DNA of 64,000 nt from Gilliamella sp. wkB112 (GCF_001690685.1 NZ_LZGL01000017.1:550554-614553); one strand, 5' to 3'; shown: positions 27,142 to 35,296, numbered from the stretch's first letter. Made by a program: numbers and translations. Notes: a model not told the origin generated them from the sequence alone.

Positions 27142-28166
27142 CATATGACAACTTTAGCCAATTAGCATTAGCACCATTAGTTACAATAGGATCTAGTGGC
27201 TATGATGCCAAATTAAGTTATGTAATAAAAGATGTTATTCCTTCCAATTCGTTGTGTAGTATTTATGGAGCAAGTGGTGCTTATAAAAGTTTTCTTGCTA
27301 TATCTTGGGCATGTCATATTGCTTCTGGTATAAATTGGGGAGGGAAAAAGGTCGCTCAAGGAATTGTTTTATATATTGTTGGTGAAGGTGGCATTGGTGT
27401 ACCAAGAAGAATTAAAGCTTGGGAATTAAGTTATAACAAATCTATTAAAGATTTATATCTTATTAATTCACCTATATTTTTAGCCTCAAAGAAAGAAGTA
27501 AAAGCGATTTTAGATCTTGCTGAATATATAAAAAATCGACATAAATTACCAATCCAAATGATTGTTATTGACACGTTAGCCAGATGCTTTGGCGGAGCTG
27601 ACGAAAATGATACAAAAGATATGGGTGCTTTTATTCGTGGATGTGATGAATTAAAAATGAAGACTGGTGCTACAGTTTTAATTCTTCATCACTCAGGTAA
27701 AGACGAAAGTAAAGGTGCAAGGGGATCAAGTGCTTTTAGAGCTGCTCTTGATACTGAATATAAAATTACAAGGGAAGAGAATGGTGGAGCATTTATAATT
27801 AAGTGTACCAAAATGAAAGATGCAGAAGAAGTACCACCAACCGCATATGATTTAGAAACTTTTGAACTATATCATGATGAAGATGATGAAGTTATTACCT
27901 CTTTATGTGTTAAAGATAAAGGTAGAGCACCAATTGAGGATCAACAATTTAACAATATAAATAATGTGTCAAAAAATCATTTAATATTATGGAAATGTAT
28001 TCGTTCAAGAACACTTGATAATAAATTTTGTACAAAATCGATTATAAGAGAGGATTTAAAAAAAATTAGTATAGATACAAAAAATCTTAGTCGTTGGCTA
28101 AATAAATTAGTCTCTGAAAAATTAATTCGCATTGATGGTGAATACATTTTTATGATAGATATATGA
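27138..28166 (+). CDS. RepA-like hexameric helicase/AAA ATPase
   Basis: 342-residue RecA-fold ATPase like the RepA helicase of IncQ plasmids and its relatives in integrative elements. Walker A is IYGASGAYKSFLA (about 38-50). Walker B is MIVIDTLARCFGGADENDT (about 140). The sensor loop is TVLILHHSGKDESKGARGSSAFRAALD (about 183-209 in two blocks), typical of RepA. The C-terminal region resembles a winged helix. It probably serves DNA unwinding for replication or transfer of the excised element. The primase and initiator expected in a full IncQ-type set are absent. Confidence 0.85.
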   Translation: MTYDNFSQLALAPLVTIGSSGYDAKLSYVIKDVIPSNSLCSIYGASGAYKSFLAISWACHIASGINWGGKKVAQGIVLYIVGEGGIGVPRRIKAWELSYNKSIKDLYLINSPIFLASKKEVKAILDLAEYIKNRHKLPIQMIVIDTLARCFGGADENDTKDMGAFIRGCDELKMKTGATVLILHHSGKDESKGARGSSAFRAALDTEYKITREENGGAFIIKCTKMKDAEEVPPTAYDLETFELYHDEDDEVITSLCVKDKGRAPIEDQQFNNINNVSKNHLILWKCIRSRTLDNKFCTKSIIREDLKKISIDTKNLSRWLNKLVSEKLIRIDGEYIFMIDI

Positions 28167-28489
28167 CTGATTAATTGCTAAGAAAATAATGTTTTTTTCC
28201 TCATTTTTTTTGCATATATACAAAAAAAATGAGCATCTATACTATATTAATTTTTTTAAGTTTATTTTTATTTCTTCCTCACCAATTCCTTTCTTTTTAT
28301 AGGGAAGAAAAGAGAGAAATAAAGTATAACATTAACTATAAAATGATTATTGGTTAAATGACATTAAATTTAATAATACATTAATTAAAAAATTAATACG
28401 AATTTAATAATTTATATATGCAGGATAGCAAAAAGCACTACATTGTCCGACAATGTGAATTTTTGCCCTGTATTTGCAATAGGCTTATT
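28167..28489. other. Gap before mobC with possible oriT
   Basis: 323 AT-rich bases without a convincing gene. The only clear structure is the inverted repeat at 28440-28456, directly before mobC, described separately. Confidence 0.45.
28440..28480. other. Candidate origin of transfer (oriT)
   Basis: ACATTGT and ACAATGT form a perfect 7-bp inverted repeat around CCG (28440-28456), followed by GAATTTTTGCCCTGTATTTG. A short inverted repeat next to a G/C island immediately upstream of mobC is the usual oriT layout of mobilisable elements. No nic site can be assigned with confidence. Confidence 0.4.
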
Positions 28490-28978
28490 ATGAAAATTAA
28501 AAAATCAATAAGGTTGAATAATGATTTAATTGATATGATTAATAATTATGCAATTGAAAACGGTATGAACTTTAATGAAGTAGTAGAAAATAGTATTTTT
28601 TGCAATAAAAAATTAAACATAAAAATAAGTAATAAAAAAAAGAGTGACTCAAAAAAGAAAGTTAGAAGCATTAGGTTTGATGATTATACATTAAATAAAA
28701 TTACAAAAATTGCAAAAAATAAAAATATTACAGTGTCTGAGGAAATTAGATTTAGGCTTCATAGCACACTAGAAATGCCATGTTTTGATAAATTAGAAAT
28801 GGGAGAAATAAATCAACTTAGAATAAATATCAATCAAATTGGAAATTTGATTAATATGGCTGTGAGAGAAAACCTATTAATTAATAATGATAATATTATT
28901 CAATTATTAGGTTTAATAAATCAAATTAAGTATAGTTTAGAATCATTAGTTTTATCTTCTAGCAAAAGGCTGATGTAA
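28490..28978 (+). CDS. MobC-like relaxosome accessory protein
   Basis: About 162 residues. An upstream ATG at 28418 would place the candidate oriT hairpin inside the gene, so the ATG at 28490 (MKIKKSIRLNNDLIDMI) is preferred. There are two ribbon-helix-helix-like segments, near the N-terminus and around SKKKVRSIRFDDYTLNKI. The C-terminal block INQLRININQIGNLINMAVREN has the NLN-type motif of MobC/MbeC proteins that help the relaxase open oriT. No relaxase gene follows. The downstream gene is on the other strand. Confidence 0.75.
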   Translation: MKIKKSIRLNNDLIDMINNYAIENGMNFNEVVENSIFCNKKLNIKISNKKKSDSKKKVRSIRFDDYTLNKITKIAKNKNITVSEEIRFRLHSTLEMPCFDKLEMGEINQLRININQIGNLINMAVRENLLINNDNIIQLLGLINQIKYSLESLVLSSSKRLM

Positions 28979-29027
28979 TGTTTTTTTTCATTTCAAGTAT
29001 ATGAAAAGCTAAACTATTAATCATAAT

Positions 29028-29252
29028 TTAGTCCCAGCTTGCGTTACTAATACGGTTAGATCGAATTACCGCTTTAAAAGAATTTTGACAATTTAAATGG
29101 TCTCCACTTAATTCACCATTTTTACATTTTTGTCGATATTCTTCTCTTAATTCCTTATTATCAGCGAATTCATCAACTGTATAAATTTTTTCATCACATG
29201 CAGACAATACAAAACCACACAATATAGGACCTAATACTAATAATTTTTTCAT
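29028..29252 (-). CDS. EexN-family entry-exclusion lipoprotein
   Basis: 74-residue small lipoprotein. The signal peptide MKKLLVLGPILCGFVLSAC has the lipobox LSAC. The mature part CDEKIYTVDEFADN, KELREEYRQKC and HLNCQNSFKA shows the family pattern: a short Tyr/Phe region, a first cysteine after the basic helix, and a second Cys-x-Asn-(Ser/Ala)-x-x-Ala block. EexN proteins of conjugative elements block entry of related elements. Shares an operator-like sequence with the second copy at 30.7 kb. Confidence 0.78.
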   Translation of the reverse strand: MKKLLVLGPILCGFVLSACDEKIYTVDEFADNKELREEYRQKCKNGELSGDHLNCQNSFKAVIRSNRISNASWD

Positions 29253-29544
29253 TATTTCTCACCATATTATTTTGCTTATTATTATCAGAATATTAATCTA
29301 TAAAATAATCAAGTCAAATTACTTATACCGATCAATAGACGTCAATTGATCGCTATTGACGATCAATTATAATTTATCAAAAATAAATAATAGCTAACGC
29401 CTTCACATTGTTCAGTTGTTAAACCTGACAAAATAACAAGAACAAGTCTTGTCACTTTATCAGGTTATCGCTTTAGTTTCATGTCTGAAATAAGTTGATT
29501 TGATAATTACACTAACAGAAAAAATATGAGAAAGTTTTTGATGA
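29253..29544. other. Intergenic region between EexN gene and metallophosphoesterase
   Basis: No gene. It contains the operator-like block at 29328-29364 and a hairpin-like stretch, AACCTGACAAAATAAC with CTTTATCAGGTT (about 29430-29467), that could end the metallophosphoesterase transcript read on the minus strand. Confidence 0.45.
29328..29364. promoter_or_regulatory. Operator-like block, copy 1
   Basis: Holds CGATCAATAGACGTCAATTG then ATCGCTATTGACGATC. It aligns with 30769-30805 over about 37 bases, each copy lying 65-115 bases upstream of an EexN-type gene. The GACGTC palindrome and repeated (T)TGATC suggest a binding site for a shared regulator. Confidence 0.55.
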
Positions 29545-30336
29545 TTAAATCTTAATTAAAAAATCCTGATTATAACCTTTTTCATAAGATCTATTTTTAA
29601 TTTTACTATAACCACGCTGATTGGATAAAAATTCTAGTTTTCCTATCTGTTTATTAATATTGTTGTGGCTATGTCCGTAGATCCAATAATCCGCATATTG
29701 ATATAAGCTTGGTAATTCGTTGCACCAGTAGCTAGAACGAATTAGATTATCAGTACTGTCTTTATGCTCATCTGAAAGGACATGGCTTGAAGGTAAAAAA
29801 TGGCTGATCACAATAATTTTGCTATAATGTTTATGTGCCTCTTTTAATGATGTATAAAGAAACTCATAAGATACATTAAAATTATTGAGCATATCATTGG
29901 ATGTAAATGATCGAATAGTATTCTTGTCTTGCCATTTAATATAAAAATGATCTCCCACGTTGTGCTCAGCCCAACTCATTGCTTCTACTTTAAATGAGGT
30001 TAATTGAAAATTAAACCAAAGAGTAGAACCGAGAAATAAAACATCATCAATCACAATAGATTCGTTATCTAGCAAGGTAATATCATATTGAAGGCAAATT
30101 TCTTTATAAAACTGAGTAGCCTGTTAATAAACCATACCATAATATTCATGATTACCTAGAACGTATAATACTGTTAATTTAGGAGCGTTTTTTCTGAGTT
30201 CCACAAAAAATCGCTCAATAGTATCATAACTTGCAATATCACCTGCCAGAACCAAAATATCTAATTTAGATAAGTCATCAAAGCTATAAAAACTATGCTC
30301 AATATGCAGGTCACTATATACACCAATATTTAACAA
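29545..30336 (-). pseudogene. Metallophosphoesterase interrupted by a stop codon
   Basis: Calcineurin-like phosphoesterase of about 263 residues. The N-terminal part (30336-30124) holds the motifs SDLHIE, LAGDIAS and GNHEY. The C-terminal part (from about 30123 down) holds VISHFLP and YGHSHNN. Both parts are in the same frame, separated only by a TAA at 30124-30126 after GMVY. The reading continues QATQFYKEICLQYD without any initiation signal. All five metal-binding motifs survive, so the break looks recent. It could also be a sequencing error or read as a split protein restarting at the ATG at 30075. Substrate unknown. Confidence 0.85.
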
Positions 30337-30445
30337 AATAGCCTCTAAATGTGTTGGTATAAATTGCCATTATTATAACAAAAAAACATGTATTACTTAA
30401 GGCTAATAGTTATAGAATAACAACTATTAAAGACTTTTCACTTTA

Positions 30446-30705
30446 CTAAAATTCAATATCAGAAAAATCCAGTCCTGTAGCATTAAGTTGTGATTCTCTG
30501 TACTTAAATTGATTTACTGCAATGCAAACAGGTATTTGCTCGCCTTTAGCCTTACAATCAGCGTAGAGTTTATCTGTTCGGTTGGATGCTCCTTGTACCA
30601 ATCATTTGTCATGACTTTTTGTTCCAACTCTTCTTTACAACCTGTTAAAAATAGACAAATGATTAAACTGCTAATTATTGATATTTTCTTAAGTACTAAA
30701 TTCAT
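30446..30705 (-). pseudogene. EexN-family lipoprotein, frameshifted
   Basis: Starts MNLVLKKISIISSLIICLFL with lipobox LTGC and continues KEELEQKVMTNDWYKEHPTE. The open frame then leaves the family pattern and ends at 30514. Shifting one base at about 30583-30590 (GAACAGAT, plausibly GAAACAGAT with one A lost) restores TDKLYADCKAKGEQIPVC, then IAVNQFKYRESQLNATG and LDFSDIEF to a stop at 30446-30448, with the expected cysteine pair. So it was a roughly 85-residue entry-exclusion lipoprotein inactivated by a 1-base deletion, or a homopolymer sequencing error. Confidence 0.8.
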
Positions 30706-30768
30706 GGAAGCTTCTCATTATTGTAAGTAAATAGCTATTAGTATGTGGGTGGTTTATAATTGATTATA

Positions 30769-30805
30769 TAGATCAATTGACGTCCATTGATCGTTGTGGA
30801 CGGTC
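30769..30805. promoter_or_regulatory. Operator-like block, copy 2
   Basis: Holds TAGATCAATTGACGTCCATT then GATCGTTGTGGACGGTC, about 65 bases upstream of the second EexN-type gene. It shares the ATCAAT-GACGTC core and flanking arms with copy 1. Confidence 0.55.
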
Positions 30806-30974
30806 AAAAATATTATTTTATTCAGGATTACTAAAGGTATAAATGTATAGAAATAGTTATAAAAATTGGAATAAATATAATATCAGGAATCGATAACGAT
30901 GATTTTAAAGGTTCTTAATAATACGAAAGATCTAAATATGTTATAAAGATAGTACGTCATATGAGGAATAAATA

Positions 30975-31784
30975 ATGACAAGTAATATTGATAAATTCAA
31001 GTTAGATTTAGAACAGTTGATTAAACAAGGGAATCATTTGTTAATTTCTTTACAGTATCGAAGCAATGAAAAAGCAACATTATCAGCTTATTCTAAATTA
31101 TTTAAGTCAAAAGAAGAATTGAAAGCTTTTTTTGATGAATTACCAAATTTTAATTCTAAATATCAATGTTGGTATTCAGAGTCGTTATACTTAATACGAC
31201 AGATTATACCGATGCGTTTAGATGATTTTATTCGCTTGTATGAAAAACCTAAAAGTAGAAAAATTCTTAATTATGAAAGTTATAGAATTGAAGACGCCTT
31301 ACATAATTTATGCGTGAGAGGAGGTACAGGAAAGGTAAAAGTAGACTCATCTGCAGCAATTAATCTTTTTGAACAGCAAATTGCTATTGTAGAATCAGCT
31401 AAAAAACGTTTTGGAAGTTCATTGTTCGATATTAACCAAACTATTCAGGCTGATTTATTTGATTCTGAAATCGAAGCTGCAGAGCATCTTATTAAACAAA
31501 AATTTATAAGAGCTGGTGGAGCATTAGTTGGTGTTGTTTTAGAACGGCATCTTAAACAAGTTTGCTTAAATCATAATATTAAGGAATTAAAGAAAAATAT
31601 GACGATATCTACATGTAATGATATTTTAAAAAATAATGAAGTTATAGATCAAACACAATGGCGATTTATTCAATTTTTAGGCGATATTAGAAATTCTTGT
31701 GATCATGCAAATGATGAACCCACTAAAGAAAATGTTTTGGAATTGATTGATGGTGTAAAAAAAATAATAAAAACAATATATTAA
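30975..31784 (+). CDS. HEPN-motif protein, possible abortive-infection gene
   Basis: 269-residue soluble protein, family not firmly recognised. The last 35 residues contain RNSCDHANDEP, an R-x4-H motif (Arg239, His244) placed in a C-terminal helix and followed by TKENVLELIDGVKKII. This is typical of HEPN domains, including ribonucleases in abortive-infection and toxin-antitoxin systems. The N-terminal 150 residues are helical with no enzymatic motif. It stands alone on the plus strand in the island's cargo region, a usual place for defence genes. Without homology searching, a purely structural DUF4145-like HEPN protein is as likely as a nuclease. Confidence 0.6.
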   Translation: MTSNIDKFKLDLEQLIKQGNHLLISLQYRSNEKATLSAYSKLFKSKEELKAFFDELPNFNSKYQCWYSESLYLIRQIIPMRLDDFIRLYEKPKSRKILNYESYRIEDALHNLCVRGGTGKVKVDSSAAINLFEQQIAIVESAKKRFGSSLFDINQTIQADLFDSEIEAAEHLIKQKFIRAGGALVGVVLERHLKQVCLNHNIKELKKNMTISTCNDILKNNEVIDQTQWRFIQFLGDIRNSCDHANDEPTKENVLELIDGVKKIIKTIY

Positions 31785-31890
31785 TTTTTATTAGCTTAAA
31801 TCTAAACTGATAGCTACTATTTTTATAAAGTGTTTGTCAGCTTAATCTAGCTTAGTTTTTCTCTTTGTAATGATTGTTCATAATTCTATG

Positions 31891-32832
31891 TCACATAGAA
31901 TTTAGGTTTATATTGTTTATTTGAGAATTAAACCAATTTTTGTATATACTCAATACAAAATTATTAAATTTAACTTTAGACTGAAGATTAAGCTTTTTAC
32001 TATAATTTTGTAGATCGGGTAAGTGATCCTCAATATTATTTTTTTGTAACCCACTATGCTTATTTGGGTATTTTTTTCTGTGTTCATTTATTTCTGCAAT
32101 AAAATAGGGATCTAAACGATGCTTCATTCTGATTGCATAATCTATACTAATTTCAATATTCTCTAAATTGCCGGTTATAATGGGAACTACTTGTCCATCA
32201 AAATTTCCAATCATTGCACAGCTAATCGCATAGTCTAGTATGTTTATAGAGTTAGGCCATAAGGCTTCTATATTTTTTAGTGCTTCTAATTTTGTTTCTA
32301 GTGACCAAATAGTAATTGAACCTTCGATTATGTTTTCCCATATAGGTGGCTTCATTGGATGAGGCTCTCCTTTCCAATATTTATGAGCAGAATATTCACA
32401 ATTTTCTTTTAGTGTTCCATCATCATTTATGATTTCTGATATCCAATTAGAATCTAACTTAGAGTATTTAGTACTATAAACTCCAACATCAGTTAAATAT
32501 TCATCTCGAAAATGGCTTCCCCAGTTATTACATTCCCAAAAATTAACGAGACTTTCTAAATCAGCAAACACAAAAAAGCCTCTTAACCGCGAAACTTCAT
32601 TAGAATAATATTTTGTGCGTATATCTTCTAAATATAGTTCTCTTATTAGTTTTACTGCTGTATCGTTTGATAAAATATTAGCCATAAAAATAGAAAGTAA
32701 TTGTTTTCTTTCATCTTCTGGAAAACAATCAGGTGTATTAATCACTCCTCTGGCAATATTCCATTCTACGCATGGATTGTTATAATCCATATATACATGT
32801 GCCTCAAATTGCTTTTCAATATCTATTACCAT
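31891..32832 (-). CDS. Hypothetical island cargo protein, 313 aa
   Basis: Not firmly recognised. It is a cytosolic protein with SRLRGFFVFADLESLVNFWE near residues 81-100, YWKGEPHPMKPPIWENIIEG near 150-170, and a helical C-terminus. The R-x-x-G-x-F-x-F...W-E layout recalls DUF2441-type, ADP-ribosyltransferase-like proteins found with mobile cargo, but this is impression only. It is convergent with the HEPN-motif gene and is the last gene before attR. Confidence 0.55.
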   Translation of the reverse strand: MVIDIEKQFEAHVYMDYNNPCVEWNIARGVINTPDCFPEDERKQLLSIFMANILSNDTAVKLIRELYLEDIRTKYYSNEVSRLRGFFVFADLESLVNFWECNNWGSHFRDEYLTDVGVYSTKYSKLDSNWISEIINDDGTLKENCEYSAHKYWKGEPHPMKPPIWENIIEGSITIWSLETKLEALKNIEALWPNSINILDYAISCAMIGNFDGQVVPIITGNLENIEISIDYAIRMKHRLDPYFIAEINEHRKKYPNKHSGLQKNNIEDHLPDLQNYSKKLNLQSKVKFNNFVLSIYKNWFNSQINNINLNSM

Positions 32833-33014
32833 TGTTTATATATTCTTAAAGCCTTTTTTTAGTTAATTGTACTGAATATTTATGAAGTTTAGAAGATTAC
32901 TTTCCCCAAAATTATTTCAGGTTTTATTTAAAAAAATAATAAAGGAATAAATAAAGGGATTTGTTTTTCTGAATTAGAAAAATATCAATTATGACAATAG
33001 GTTATTTACATTTA

Positions 33015-33039
33015 TTCAACTCCCGCCAGCTCCACCACC
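33015..33039. repeat. attR: right direct repeat of the ssrA island
   Basis: Perfect copy of the 25 bases at 23225-23249, TTCAACTCCCGCCAGC then TCCACCACC. The sequence left of it (GTTATTTACATTTA) does not continue the tmRNA, so this is an isolated 3'-end copy, as expected at the distal junction. Confidence 0.93.
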
Positions 33040-33228
33040 TATTGTTACAAAGACACCTATTAAAGTCCTTAATCAATTTAAAAATAATGAATTATTTTAT
33101 TTTTGTTTCCAATCTTATCTAAATCAATCCGAGTGAATCCAACCCAAATTAGTATATTTTTAGGTACACGATTGTATATTACACTATTTCGTATAACAAT
33201 TTTCTTGTGACCTATATGAGGTGTACTA

Positions 33229-33399
33229 ATGGAAAGGTTAACGAAGCCACCAAGCAATACCGAGATTAAAGCACACGCCTTAATACAAGTATTAGAACCC
33301 ATCAAATCCCGCCTTGTTCATAACGATAAAAACGAAGAAAGACATACCTATAATTATTCTATTTATCTTGAACAACGCAAGAAATTAATGACTTGGTGA
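33229..33399 (+). pseudogene. Internally deleted integrase remnant
   Basis: A 56-residue frame whose start, MERLTKPPSNTEIKAHA, resembles the N-terminus of P4-type integrases (compare RIVKPLTFVEIENAKP of the active one). Its end, YNYSIYLEQRKKLMTW, resembles the region from the catalytic tyrosine to the C-terminus (compare YNRADYLEKRFEMLNWW). Everything between, about 340 residues, is missing. It lies about 190 bases beyond attR, so an older element using the same target probably occupied this side. Confidence 0.65.
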
Positions 33400-33494
33400 G
33401 AGCGAAAGGTTTATAAGAGTTAAGGTATCGTATAATGGTAAATGTTATAATTCTATGTATACAAGATAATTATTTTATTAAGGGAATTTACAGC

Positions 33495-33905
33495 ATGATA
33501 AAAAGATACTTATCCATTCTATTGTTAGTATTGTCATCTTTCAATATTTCAGCTAATCAATATGAATGGTTTTCTCCCATAAAAGAAAATGGCTATCTTT
33601 CTTATAATGAATTAATTGGTTTAATAAACCAAAGAGAAAGCAATAAGGAAGCATATTTTTTTGGTTTTGGTTATTTATCTAGTATGATTCGTGCCATTTC
33701 AATGACAAAAATAGCATATAGAATAGAATTTCAGAATGAACTTTATTGTCGACCACCATTTGAGTTAATTAAAGTTGATGACGAATTAGAATTACTCAAA
33801 AGTTTTTATTCAGGGCTAACTAATACACAAAAAGAAATATATGAAGATTTAAATGTAGCAGCTGTTTATATCCAAGCTTTAAAGTTAAAATATCCCTGTA
33901 AATAA
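33495..33905 (+). CDS. Rap1a/Tai-like secreted immunity protein
   Basis: 136-residue exported protein. An upstream ATG at 33435 is possible, but the ATG at 33495 starts a proper signal peptide (MIKRYLSILLLVLSSFNISA) with AAGGGAATT before it. The mature part keeps the small-helical pattern of Rap1a/Tai immunity proteins: FFGFGYLSSMIRA, a cysteine in LYCRPPFELIKVDDELELL, and a final AAVYIQALKLKYPC with the partner cysteine. These proteins protect the periplasm against type VI effectors such as peptidoglycan amidases. No effector is nearby, so it would be an orphan immunity gene. Confidence 0.62.
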   Translation: MIKRYLSILLLVLSSFNISANQYEWFSPIKENGYLSYNELIGLINQRESNKEAYFFGFGYLSSMIRAISMTKIAYRIEFQNELYCRPPFELIKVDDELELLKSFYSGLTNTQKEIYEDLNVAAVYIQALKLKYPCK

Positions 33906-34066
33906 AAATGATACCTAAACAATCAAAAGCAACATTTTATTGCTTTTGATTTCTATTGAACAAATGACACTTTGTCAGAGAGTAATAAATCACCATAAAA
34001 ACTTTTTATTTTAATTAACATATAGGTATATTTTAAGCAAAGTAGTTAATTTTTAATGGAAAGAAA

Positions 34067-34474
34067 TTAAAACTCAATTTCTTTTAATTCGTGATAAGAT
34101 TCAAAAGTAATTCTATTCCATTTTGTGGTGGCGCTTATTTTTTCTAAATCAAATTTATCTGTTCGCCATTCAAAACGATTTCCTGAATAAGTTTCAATCA
34201 CATTAACATGACTCCAGCATAACTGGGATAATAAGTTTTCAAATTCTTCTAACCAATCATCAGGCATAACATACATTTCATCGTACTCAGCGGCAAAATG
34301 AATAATATGTGAATATTTACAAAGCGCTCTATTACCATACGGCAACATAGCAAACATATCCCGACAAATATAGGCGCCATAAGGCGGAAGCTGTTGCAAA
34401 ATAGCCTGATTAAAATTATCTAACGCTTTATCATCACTTGCTGATGAGCAGATATACCCATATATAATTGCCAT
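34067..34474 (-). CDS. Hypothetical protein, 135 aa, immunity-like context
   Basis: Not recognised. It is a cytosolic, acidic and aromatic-rich protein (MAIIYGYICSSASDD; ICRDMFAMLPYGNRALCKYS; HVNVIETYSGNRFEWRTDKF; SYHELKEIEF). Small size, net acidity and location among other orphan immunity-like genes suggest an immunity protein, by context only. A shortened and partly deleted paralogue with the same 3' flank lies at 37323-37493, so the locus has been duplicated. Confidence 0.6.
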   Translation of the reverse strand: MAIIYGYICSSASDDKALDNFNQAILQQLPPYGAYICRDMFAMLPYGNRALCKYSHIIHFAAEYDEMYVMPDDWLEEFENLLSQLCWSHVNVIETYSGNRFEWRTDKFDLEKISATTKWNRITFESYHELKEIEF

Positions 34475-34863
34475 ATTATTTATAATACCTTCTGATTAAA
34501 ATATGAACAACCTAAACCATTCGCTAGATCACAGCCTCAAGTAAATAGTTTTTTTATTTGTTATTTTTAACAAAAATAATTAATCTAGCAAGAGAGTAAC
34601 CCAATCCAACGTTTAAATCACCTACTTTTCTTAATTTTTGATTGTGGTCTTGATAATTACATTTTCCATAACTCACAGATTAAAATATTTTATTTCTATC
34701 GTTAATTAATGTCATTGTAATAATATAAGGATCACCAACATGATAAAATATTTCTTCACTAAGATTATTTTTTATGACTAAATTTTAATTTACTAAGTTT
34801 TAGGAGATCTATGAAATAATGAATTTTATAAGAAAATAAATTAAATATGAACGAATAAATTTT
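34475..34863. other. 389-base gap with short coding-like scraps
   Basis: No intact gene. An ATG near 34740 preceded by AAGGATC opens MIKYFFTKIIFYD and stops at once, looking like the remains of a signal-peptide start. Otherwise AT-rich sequence without clear features. Confidence 0.4.
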
Positions 34864-35115
34864 ATGGCAAGAAGATTATGTTTAACTGATAAAAAATTGA
34901 GAGGTAAAAAGCGAAGGTTAAGATCTTTTGCATCTTGGTCTAGGGCTTTCGAAAATTATTTTCCAACTCAGATTTCAGAAAATGAACGATATTGGAATAT
35001 TAAAATTCCTGTTGATATTCAATTGGTTCAGGGTAAGTAGACTAATAAAACTATACAAGCACAATGTGCTCAATATTTAATTGATACAGCATATCAAATA
35101 TTTAAAAATACCTAA
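34864..35115 (+). pseudogene. Small gene interrupted by TAG
   Basis: The frame reads MARRLCLTDKKLRG, KRRLRSFASWSRAFENYF and ISENERYWNIKIPVD up to LVQGK, then TAG at 35038-35040. It continues in frame as TNKTIQAQCAQYLIDTAYQI and ends FKNT at 35115. The unbroken composition after the stop suggests an 83-residue protein broken by one substitution. Family not recognised. Its 3' end runs into the 86-bp repeat shared with the next gene. Confidence 0.55.
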
Positions 35116-35190
35116 ATTATAAATATCAATAATCTGGACAAACTAGATAACAAAAATGCCCTATCAAAGCACAGTTCAATCAACACCAAT
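35105..35190 (+). repeat. 86-bp direct repeat, copy 1
   Basis: From AAAATACCTAAATTATAAAT to TCAACACCAAT, matching 36164-36249 at all but three positions. The two copies cover the 3' ends of neighbouring genes. Confidence 0.9.
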
Positions 35191-35296
35191 TGAACGTGTT
35201 TTTTACGGTTTTGACCTACTCCTAAAGAAGAGTTTACTCATTAAGGGGAATCGCTTATGCTAACAACATATCCTACTCTTATAAATAGGAGGAATA

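Larger units (their letters stand above)
23225..33039. mobile_element. Genomic island integrated in ssrA (about 9.8 kb)
   Basis: Bounded by perfect 25-bp repeats. Contents in order: tyrosine integrase, hypothetical gene plus DinJ/YafQ-type toxin-antitoxin pair, small membrane protein, AlpA, RepA-like ATPase, MobC with a possible oriT, EexN-type lipoprotein, broken metallophosphoesterase, second EexN-type gene (frameshifted), HEPN-motif protein and a large unknown protein. AlpA, RepA and MobC suggest an element that is excised, perhaps replicated, and mobilised by a conjugative helper. No relaxase, type IV secretion system or phage structural gene is present, so it is not self-transmissible. 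Several genes are broken, indicating decay. Confidence 0.9.

Noticed and set aside
30509..30730. Plus-strand 73-codon frame over the second EexN-type gene
   Set aside because: The minus strand explains the sequence with a lipoprotein signal, cysteines and an operator.
33078..33305. Minus-strand 75-codon frame over the integrase remnant
   Set aside because: The plus strand shows recognisable integrase ends; the minus frame matches nothing.
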